Position numbers and translations under genes: made by a program. Below, piece by piece: positions 7,003-15,930 of a stretch of DNA of 21,407 nucleotides (the first letter of the stretch is position 1; every line of letters begins with the position of its first letter). Source of the DNA: CANNDT01 sp945876205 (GTDB lineage: Bacteria > Acidobacteriota > Vicinamibacteria > Vicinamibacterales > UBA2999); contig CANNDT010000080.1 of NCBI GenBank assembly GCA_947503365.1, forward strand, positions 1 through 21,407, in the 5' to 3' direction. The notes under the pieces were generated by a model. It saw only the letters and a program-made list of their open reading frames with translations, made no database searches and had not been told where the DNA came from.

Positions 7003-7091
7003 CTTCGTGCCCTTCGTGTCCTTCGTGGCAGAACCGGAGAGCATCGTGAACTTCGTGTCCTTCGTGGCTAGAGTTCGTGACCTTCGTGGTT
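7003..7091 (-). repeat. Right CACGAAG cluster
   Basis: Read on the minus strand, it starts directly at the comEC stop (TGAACCACGAAGG). It has six exact CACGAAG units and one degenerate unit. The three nearest the GxxExxY gene are spaced exactly nine bases apart, as CACGAAGGN. The last unit contributes the AAGG of the GxxExxY ribosome binding site. Confidence 0.8.
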
Positions 7092-9529
7092 CATTTCAGT
7101 CCTCCAGTAAAGGTTCTGACCAGGAACTCCTTGCCATCGGTGTCCAGCGTGATCTGACCATCGAGGTCGGTGCGATAGATCTGCGCGCCGATTGATGTCA
7201 GGCGGTCGATCACTTCCGGGGCGGGATGGCCGAAGGAGTTGCCTCGGCCGCAGCTGATGAGGGCAATCTGGGGGCGCCAGGCTTCCAGGAGCTCCGCAGA
7301 CGAGGAGGTGCGGCTGCCGTGGTGGGCGACCTTGAGGATTCGGATCCTGGCAGGGGTGAGCTGCGGGAGGATGGTGCGCTCGATGTCGGCGCCGATGTCG
7401 CCGGTCAGCAGGATAGCGACGTCACCATAGAGCACCTCGAGGACCACCGAGTCGTCGTTGCGGACGCGCCGGCGTTCCCAGTCGGCGGGCGGCGGGTGCA
7501 GTACGCGAATGCGGATGCCTCCGGATTCGAAATGCTCGCCAGCGATTCTCTGCTCGTCGACCGCGCCGGTCTCGGTGGCATGAGCCAGCAGCTCCCGCAT
7601 CGGCACGTGGCGCGGGACGCGAATCCCTTCCCAGATCTTCGAAGGCCTGAAATCATCGACGAGCGTTCGGGCGCCGCCGACGTGATCGGGGTCGCCATGC
7701 GTCAGGAGGAGCGTGTCAATCCGCCGGATGCCGCGGGCCCAGAGCGACGGCCCGACGACGCGCGCGCCGATGTCGAAGCCGCTCGAACCGAACGGGATGC
7801 CGCCGGTGTCGATTTGAATCCTCGAGAGATCCGGCAGTTCGAGCAGCTCGGCGTCTCCCTGCCCTACGTCAAAGACGGTCAGGCGGAGATGTCCGGGCTC
7901 GAGTGCGCCGTGTGCGGGTTGCACGCCTGACGCGACCGCGACGCCGGCCGCCACCAGGACAAGGACTGCGACGCCGCGAGCGAACCGCCGGCACAGTAGG
8001 GTTGCGGCGAGGCTTCCGTAGTAGATGAGAATCAACGCCGTTGGTGGCGGCGGCACTCGCGTCGTGAGCCACGGCACGACGTCCACCAGTTGTGAGCTCC
8101 ACACGATCCCGCGCGCGGCCAGGTGCGCACTCCAGGCGGCGGGACCGGCGACGACACCGACCCGATCCAATAGCGAGACCACCATTCCCGCGATCTGCAC
8201 CACGCTCATCAACGGCACGGCGACCAGGTTGAGCACGAGGCCCGCGCTCGTGACGCGCGAGAACGATGAGGCGCTCACGGGCAGCAGGACGATCTCCGCC
8301 GCGGCCGACGCCACCAGCGAGGCCAGGAGCCATCGCCTCACGCCTCCGTAGGGCGGGTCCTTTGGATCCGCCGCGATCCGCCTGGCGGCCTCGAGGAGCG
8401 CCGCCGTGGCACCGAACGTGAGGATGAAGCCGGCGTCGCGCACATCCAGCGGTTTCGCACAGACGACGAGCGCCGCGGCCACGCCCATCGCGTGCCATGG
8501 CGGGCTGCGATGATCGAAGACGCGCGCGGCCAGGTAGAGCGAGGCCATCAACGTCGCTCGCCAGACGGAGGCGCCGGCGGTCACCACCTCTGCGTAGGCC
8601 ACCAGCAGCAGCAGCGTCAGAAGGGCTGCCCCACGGCCGGCGAAGCCGCAGAGAAACAACACGCCGAAGCTCAGGCCCGCGAGGATGGCAATATTGCCGC
8701 CCGAGATCGCGATGACGTGGTACGTGCCCGCTGCCTGGAGCCTCACGCGGATGTCGTCGGGCAGCCCGGTCCGATCGCCGATGAGCACCGCGGCGACAAT
8801 CGCGGCCGAGAGTGGATCGAGTGGAGCGATCCATTGATTCAGTGCGCGGCGCACGTGCCGGCGCACCCGCGCGGCCGCTTCCTGGACCAGGTTGCCGTGC
8901 GCGATCACGTCCACCAGCAGACCGCTCTTCACCGAGCCGAACAGCGTCGTCCCGCTGAGCGCGAGATCGCGCTCGAAGTCGGGCACGCCCTCGTCCAGGT
9001 ATCGGGCAGGCCGGCGGAAGGTGGCCATCATCTGGAGAGTGCGGCCCGCGGTCCATGCAGACAGAGACGTGGCGGCAAAGCCGGCGACGCTGAAGGTGAC
9101 CTGGCCATCGACGGGCTGCGGTGTGCCGCGAATCGTGATCTGCGTGACGTGGACGCGCAGCGTGATCAGGTCGTCGGACCGCGCGGCGTCTTCGGCGAGA
9201 ACGCCCCGGACGCCGATGGGGTCGTGGCGGCCACCCGGCCCGGGCGTGTCGATCGCGAAGCCGCCGAACTCCCGATCGAGCGCGAGCCGGAGCGGGGTGT
9301 CGAGCGCCTTCTGCTTCGCGTCGGCTGCCAGGCCGCAGGCGCCCCACCAGAACGCCGCTGCGGCAAACGCGACAAACGCGGCCCGGCACTCGACGAAGTA
9401 CGCGACCGCTGCGCCCGCCGCCGCCAGTGGCAGCATCCACAGCGCGGGCGTTGCCGACATGTCGACCGCCGAGCCGCAGGCGGCGCCAGCAAGCAGCGCG
9501 AGCGCCGGCAGCACTGCAATCGATGGCAT
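7091..9529 (-). CDS. comEC: ComEC/Rec2-family DNA uptake channel protein
   Basis: Inner-membrane channel that moves single-stranded DNA into the cytoplasm during natural transformation. The 812-residue protein has the full three-part layout. An N-terminal membrane segment and DUF4131/OB-like region spans roughly residues 1-200. The multi-spanning Competence domain includes TYHVIAISGGNIAILAG near 270-285. A C-terminal metallo-beta-lactamase domain begins with LRLTVFDVGQGDAELLE and includes LLLTHGDPDHVGG, ILLTGDIG and LKVAHHGSRTSSS. The length is normal and nothing appears broken. The ATG at 9529 gives a hydrophobic N-terminus (MPSIAVLPALALLAG) and has GGTGG upstream. An in-frame start at 9565 is a longer alternative. 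The gene follows the VWA gene by 134 bases and its stop codon touches the right CACGAAG cluster. No other competence gene is visible. Confidence 0.94.
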   Translation of the reverse strand: MPSIAVLPALALLAGAACGSAVDMSATPALWMLPLAAAGAAVAYFVECRAAFVAFAAAAFWWGACGLAADAKQKALDTPLRLALDREFGGFAIDTPGPGGRHDPIGVRGVLAEDAARSDDLITLRVHVTQITIRGTPQPVDGQVTFSVAGFAATSLSAWTAGRTLQMMATFRRPARYLDEGVPDFERDLALSGTTLFGSVKSGLLVDVIAHGNLVQEAAARVRRHVRRALNQWIAPLDPLSAAIVAAVLIGDRTGLPDDIRVRLQAAGTYHVIAISGGNIAILAGLSFGVLFLCGFAGRGAALLTLLLLVAYAEVVTAGASVWRATLMASLYLAARVFDHRSPPWHAMGVAAALVVCAKPLDVRDAGFILTFGATAALLEAARRIAADPKDPPYGGVRRWLLASLVASAAAEIVLLPVSASSFSRVTSAGLVLNLVAVPLMSVVQIAGMVVSLLDRVGVVAGPAAWSAHLAARGIVWSSQLVDVVPWLTTRVPPPPTALILIYYGSLAATLLCRRFARGVAVLVLVAAGVAVASGVQPAHGALEPGHLRLTVFDVGQGDAELLELPDLSRIQIDTGGIPFGSSGFDIGARVVGPSLWARGIRRIDTLLLTHGDPDHVGGARTLVDDFRPSKIWEGIRVPRHVPMRELLAHATETGAVDEQRIAGEHFESGGIRIRVLHPPPADWERRRVRNDDSVVLEVLYGDVAILLTGDIGADIERTILPQLTPARIRILKVAHHGSRTSSSAELLEAWRPQIALISCGRGNSFGHPAPEVIDRLTSIGAQIYRTDLDGQITLDTDGKEFLVRTFTGGLK

Positions 9530-9663
9530 GCGCCACCACCTGCAAGGCCGTGTACCGGCTCGCAACTCCCCTGCTCAGAGGTTTAGGAGAAAGTGTTGCA
9601 GAAACTGCGCGAGGTCAGCGCCGCCGACGTTGCAGATTCAGCGAGCCGGTGCGTGGGGGCAAT
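9530..9663. other. Intergenic gap between the VWA gene and comEC
   Basis: No gene, hairpin terminator or recognised promoter was found in these 134 bases. On the minus strand it contains a pyrimidine-rich stretch (CACTTTCTCCTAAACCTC) of unknown meaning. Confidence 0.4.
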
Positions 9664-10602
9664 TCAGCGCGCGGGTGGGTCGGCGTAATACCCGCGCCGG
9701 GCGCGGGCGAAGTAGTTCCGGTCCCTGGTGCGCACGCGGATCGTCCGCCAGTTGCCGTCCGGCGCCCGGGTCTGCGTGTAGCCGAGCGTGTACTGGCTAT
9801 TCAACTCGGTGGCAATGCGCTCGGTGGCCGGGCCAAGGTCGGCCGCACTCCGCACCACCTCGGTGTAACCGCCGCTTGGACCGGTAATCTCTCGCAGCGC
9901 CTCGGGATTCACGCGGGTGCTCTCGCGCGAGTCGGGCGAATCGATGGCGATCGCATAGACGAAGGGATCACTTCGGCGAAGCACTTCTCTCGCCTGCAGG
10001 AGCGTCAGGTCGCTCGCCGTGTCGGCGCCGTCCGAGATCACGATGAGCGCGGCGCGCGTATTGGTCCGCTTGTCGAAGATCGGCGCCGAGGCCACGATCG
10101 CGTCATAGATCGCGGTGCCGCCTGTCGGCCGGAACGAGTCGAGCCGCCCCTTGAGCGTGAGCGGCGGCCGCGTCCACGTGGCGAGCAGCCGCGGCGTGTG
10201 GTTGAACACCGACACGAATGCCTCGTCCTCGGGCCCGAGCAGCTCCGCCACGAACCGGTTCACCGCGCCGCGCGCATCGACGATCGCCCCACCGCGCATG
10301 CTGTCGCTCGCATCGAGCAGCACGCCGAGGCTGACCGGCACGCGCTGATCGGTGAACTGCGTGACCGGCTGCGGTTCGCCGTCCTCGAAGACTTCGAAGT
10401 CGTCTTTCGCGAGGTGCGGGATGAGGCGCCCGTTGGCGTCGACGACCGTAACGGTGACGAGGACGGTGTCGATCCGGGCGCGGAAGATCGTCTGGCCGGC
10501 GATCGAGGCCGCGAAGACGTCAATAACCACGAAGGTCACGAAGAACACGAAGAGCCAAAACCTTTTTGAGGTTTCCGATCCTTCGTGCCCTTCGTGGTTC
10601 AT
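9664..10602 (-). CDS. VWA-domain protein of the acidobacterial VWFA-related type, with a repeat-derived signal segment
   Basis: A 312-residue protein predicted to be exported or membrane-anchored. Residues about 38-90 (FRARIDTVLVTVTVVDANGR, then KDDFEVFEDGEPQ) form the beta-rich module that precedes the von Willebrand A domain in the VWFA-related family abundant in Acidobacteriota. The VWA domain has an intact metal site: DASDS at 97-101, Thr163 in TGGTAIYD and Asp191 in ISDGAD. The C-terminus has SQYTLGYTQT and RGYYA, typical of the family. The start is odd. The ATG is the first base group of a CACGAAG inverted repeat, and residues 2-26 are encoded by that repeat. It reads as HEG triplets first, then WLFVFFVTFVVI as the hydrophobic core, ahead of AASIAGQ, a plausible cleavage region. 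No later start retains an export signal. The start lies eight bases after the carB stop. Binding partners are unknown. Confidence 0.88.
   Translation of the reverse strand: MNHEGHEGSETSKRFWLFVFFVTFVVIDVFAASIAGQTIFRARIDTVLVTVTVVDANGRLIPHLAKDDFEVFEDGEPQPVTQFTDQRVPVSLGVLLDASDSMRGGAIVDARGAVNRFVAELLGPEDEAFVSVFNHTPRLLATWTRPPLTLKGRLDSFRPTGGTAIYDAIVASAPIFDKRTNTRAALIVISDGADTASDLTLLQAREVLRRSDPFVYAIAIDSPDSRESTRVNPEALREITGPSGGYTEVVRSAADLGPATERIATELNSQYTLGYTQTRAPDGNWRTIRVRTRDRNYFARARRGYYADPPAR
10525..10599. repeat. Solo CACGAAG inverted-repeat hairpin, in frame in the VWA gene
   Basis: The left arm AACCACGAAGGTCACGAAG (10525-10543) pairs with 10581-10599 at 18 of 19 positions. A second, inner stem AAACCT/AGGTTT (10558-10563, 10569-10574) closes a five-base loop. 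Units at 10528, 10537 and 10546 are exactly nine bases apart, so the array keeps the reading frame. It has no open frame of its own and resembles a gene-less version of the element at 6521-7092. Confidence 0.85.
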
Positions 10603-10610
10603 GGCAAATC

Positions 10611-13868
<3,258 letters not shown>

Positions 13869-13887
13869 GTGTCATCACTACCAGACG

Positions 13888-13988
13888 GCCACGATGGTCA
13901 CGAGGACGGAACGCCACGAAGCCCACGAAGAACACGAAGCGCTTGGGGTTTGGTCGCTTCGTGATCTTCGTGGCTTCTTCTTCGTGGC
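13888..13988. repeat. CACGAAG inverted-repeat hairpin between carA and carB
   Basis: The arms 13923-13941 and 13955-13973 match at 18 of 19 positions around a 13-base loop; the inner nine bases (CACGAAGCG) are perfect. Further units lie outside the arms at 13913-13921 and 13980-13988. A decayed pair, GCCACGATGGTCACGAGG, lies at 13888-13905. The element begins nine bases after the carA stop on the minus strand. Confidence 0.85.
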
Positions 13989-13997
13989 CTCGTCGTC

Positions 13998-15137
13998 TCA
14001 TCGTTTTTCCATCGATTCGAGAAACTGCTGAAACAGGTAGTCGGCGTCGTGCGGGCCCGGTGACGCCTCGGGATGATACTGCACCGAAAAGATCGGCTTG
14101 TTGACGTGCTTGAAGCCTTCGACGGTGCCGTCGTAGAGGTTCAGGTGCGTCACGCTGACGTCGGACGGGAGCGACCCCGGATCGACGGCAAAGCCATGGT
14201 TCTGCGAGGTGATCTCCACCTTGCCGGAGCTCAGCTCCTTCACCGGATGATTCGCGCCGCGGTGACCGAACTTCAGCTTGAACGTCTGGCCGCCAACCGC
14301 GAGTCCGAGAATCTGGTGACCGAGACAGATGCCGAACATCGGCCGCTCCGACTTCACCAGCTCGCGGACGTTATTGACCGCGTACGGCAGCGCCGCCGGA
14401 TCCCCAGGACCGTTGCTCAGAAAGAGCCCATCTGGATTCATGGCGAGCAGATCCGCCGCGGGCGCGCCGGCCGGAAACACCTGGACGTCGCAGCCGTAGT
14501 CGTCGAGGCGACGGAGGATGTTCCACTTGATGCCGAAGTCGTAGGCCGCCACGCGCAGGCGCTTCTTCGCGCGATGCTCGGGCACCAGGCTGAACGCCTT
14601 GTGCTCGGCCTCGCCCGATGCAGCCGACCGGTCGCGCCAGGCGAACGGCTGATCGCAGGTGACGCCCTGCACCAGATCCGACCCTTCCATCCGCGGAATC
14701 GCGCGCGCCTTCTCGACGAGCTCGGCGGGATCCACGTTGCCGGTCGCAATGATGCCGCGCATCACGCCAGCCGACCGCAGCACGCGCGTCAGCGCGCGCG
14801 TATCGATATCGGCGATGGCGACGATGTTGTGGCGGACGAGGTAGTCGCGAAGGGTACCGTCCGCGCGCCAGTTGCTGGCGACCGGCGACGCTTCGCGCAT
14901 GACGAAGCCGGCGACGTGCGGCGCCTGCGATTCCGCGTCGCCCGAGGCGACACCGTAATTGCCGATCTGCGGCGCGGTCATCGTGACGATCTGTCCCGCG
15001 TAGGACGGATCGGTGAGGATCTCCTGGTACCCGGTCATGCTCGTGTTGAACACGACTTCGCCGCGCGCTTCACCGCTTGCGCCGGCGGCGACGCCGCGGT
15101 ACCAGGTGCCGTCTTCAAGTGCGAGGGTAGCGTTCAT
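13998..15137 (-). CDS. carA: Carbamoyl phosphate synthase small (glutaminase) subunit
   Basis: Releases ammonia from glutamine and passes it to CarB. The protein has 379 residues, the usual length. The N-terminal CarA-specific domain runs from LALEDGTWYRG through VVFNTSMTGYQEILTDPSY. The C-terminal class I glutamine amidotransferase has the nucleophile Cys271 in GICLGHQ and the His355/Glu357 pair in YHPEASPG. LSNGPGDP at 240-247 is also typical. The start at 15137 fits the conserved beginning of the domain. No Shine-Dalgarno sequence is present before it, because a heptamer repeat array occupies that space. The upstream PEGA gene ends 34 bases away, and flanking 8-base duplicates suggest that the two genes once overlapped. 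carB follows after a 129-base gap with a repeat hairpin. No pyrimidine-linked attenuator was recognised. Confidence 0.97.
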   Translation of the reverse strand: MNATLALEDGTWYRGVAAGASGEARGEVVFNTSMTGYQEILTDPSYAGQIVTMTAPQIGNYGVASGDAESQAPHVAGFVMREASPVASNWRADGTLRDYLVRHNIVAIADIDTRALTRVLRSAGVMRGIIATGNVDPAELVEKARAIPRMEGSDLVQGVTCDQPFAWRDRSAASGEAEHKAFSLVPEHRAKKRLRVAAYDFGIKWNILRRLDDYGCDVQVFPAGAPAADLLAMNPDGLFLSNGPGDPAALPYAVNNVRELVKSERPMFGICLGHQILGLAVGGQTFKLKFGHRGANHPVKELSSGKVEITSQNHGFAVDPGSLPSDVSVTHLNLYDGTVEGFKHVNKPIFSVQYHPEASPGPHDADYLFQQFLESMEKR

Positions 15138-15167
15138 TAGGCTTTAGGCTCTGGGCTCTGGGCTTCC
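15138..15167 (-). repeat. Heptamer array between the PEGA gene and carA
   Basis: On the minus strand the units are AGCCCAG, AGCCCAG, AGCCTAA and AGCCTA. The segment is flanked by identical 8-base copies of ATGAACGC at 15168-15175 and 15130-15137. The first contains the PEGA stop codon and the second the carA start codon. Confidence 0.7.
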
Positions 15168-15171
15168 GCGT

Positions 15172-15843
15172 TCATCGTTCCAGCGACGCGCCGACCCGCG
15201 CGCGTGCGCCGGTCTCGACGTTCACGGCCGTGACCCACAGGCGAAATCCCGGCAGCTCAATTCTCACCCGATGTGACCCGGCGCTCACGTCGGCTAGCGA
15301 CATCGGCGTCACGCCCACGCGCACATCGTCCACGAAGACCTGCGCGCCGGTGGGACGGGAGGCGATCTGCAATGAGCCCGAACTCGATCCAACCGTGGGG
15401 CGAGCCCTGTCGGGCTCGCCTGGCGCGCCTGACCCGCCTTCGCCGCTGAGCGGCTTCGGCGCGGCGCGCCCCACAGGAGGCTGTGAGTCGTTTATCGGGG
15501 CGTCTGTATAGGTCTGCGACTGCGCCGTTGTCGTCGGCACCGGGGCCACGGCCCGCGCGGCCGAGCGGGGGGCCGGGATCCACTCGGCCTGTTGAGCAAC
15601 GAAGAATCCAGCCGCAAAACCTGCAATAAGACCGATGAGGAGCGCCGTGATGATGGCGAACGCCACGGCGAACGTGCGGCCGCCGGACGACATGGACGTC
15701 TGCCGATCGTCGAACAGCGGACCGGGATCCGTATGGTCGAGAGGCGCGTCGAACTGTGAACCGTCCCCGGTCAGCGGCGGAACTCCTTGAATGGCTCGGC
15801 GGTTGTAGAGGGGAGCGTTAAGATCGGAGGTCGATCGTAGCAC
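15172..15843 (-). CDS. Membrane-anchored PEGA-domain protein
   Basis: A 223-residue protein with a cytoplasmic proline-rich N-terminus (1-57), one transmembrane helix at about 58-83 (VAFAIITALLIGLIAGFAAG) and a long disordered linker. The C-terminal PEGA domain spans about 157-222: GSLQIASRPTGAQVFVDD, VGVTPMSL and AGSHRVRIELPGF. PEGA domains are surface beta modules, often found in envelope proteins. No specific partner can be named. Linker residues about 124-150 are encoded by an inverted-repeat element (15395-15474) that keeps the frame open. The start is uncertain. The GTG at 15843 gives the full length, but a TACGAT hexamer just inside the gene could be a -10 box, in which case the ATG at 15693, directly before the membrane helix, would be the start. 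It is the first gene of the carAB-VWA run and is divergent from bshC. Confidence 0.8.
   Translation of the reverse strand: MLRSTSDLNAPLYNRRAIQGVPPLTGDGSQFDAPLDHTDPGPLFDDRQTSMSSGGRTFAVAFAIITALLIGLIAGFAAGFFVAQQAEWIPAPRSAARAVAPVPTTTAQSQTYTDAPINDSQPPVGRAAPKPLSGEGGSGAPGEPDRARPTVGSSSGSLQIASRPTGAQVFVDDVRVGVTPMSLADVSAGSHRVRIELPGFRLWVTAVNVETGARARVGASLER
15395..15474. repeat. In-frame inverted-repeat element in the PEGA-protein linker
   Basis: Outer ends GTGGGGCG (15395-15402) and CGCCCCAC (15467-15474) are perfect inverted repeats. Inside is a perfect 9-base hairpin, GGCGAGCCC (15399-15407) with GGGCTCGCC (15412-15420) around the loop TGTC. A second GC-rich imperfect hairpin lies around 15434-15464. 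The whole 80-base unit is translated within the protein's linker. Confidence 0.7.
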
Positions 15844-15891
15844 GTAAACTCTTGGTGCATCAATGCGTTACGCAGCAATCCCGGGCTTTCC

Positions 15892-15920
15892 TTGACACTG
15901 CGCGCAACGCTCTGAGACAG
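15892..15920 (+). promoter_or_regulatory. Candidate promoter for bshC
   Basis: A perfect TTGACA -35 hexamer (15892-15897) is followed after 17 bases by AGACAG (15915-15920), a weak -10. A start would fall a few bases before the GTG at 15931, giving a near-leaderless transcript. The -10 is poor, so confidence is limited. Confidence 0.35.
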
Positions 15921-15930
15921 TAGCAAACTG

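Larger units (their letters stand above)
6521..7092. mobile_element. Candidate inverted-repeat element carrying a GxxExxY gene
   Basis: The GxxExxY gene lies between two clusters of CACGAAG units in opposite orientation. The left cluster has units at 6525, 6534, 6556, 6577 and 6585. The right cluster, as CTTCGTG on the plus strand, has units at 7003, 7012, 7021, 7051, 7060 and 7082, plus a degenerate one at 7073. The outer ends match as inverted repeats: AACCACGAAGG at 6522-6532 and its complement at 7081-7091. An internal CTAGCCACGAAG (6551-6562 and 7060-7071) is also shared. Calling the whole a mobile element is inference: no transposase, target duplication or empty site is visible here. 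Two gene-less hairpins of the same repeat lie at 10525-10599 and 13888-13988. Confidence 0.5.

Noticed and set aside
6521..7091. CRISPR array at the CACGAAG clusters
   Set aside because: The units are 7-9 bases with 1-24 bases between them, in opposite orientation on the two sides of a gene. There are no 25-40 base repeats, no uniform spacers and no cas genes.
7007..7195. Plus-strand 62-codon frame reading FVSFVA repeats
   Set aside because: It is only the translation of the CTTCGTG repeat units plus antisense comEC.
7869..9586. Open frames 7869-9545 (minus, shifted) and 8492-9586 (plus) over comEC
   Set aside because: ComEC motifs run uninterrupted through the whole region in one frame, and the others have low-complexity arginine-rich translations.
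10557..10575. Rho-independent terminator between carB and the VWA gene
   Set aside because: The stem AAACCT/AGGTTT is short, AT-rich and lacks a proper U-tract. It lies inside the VWA reading frame.
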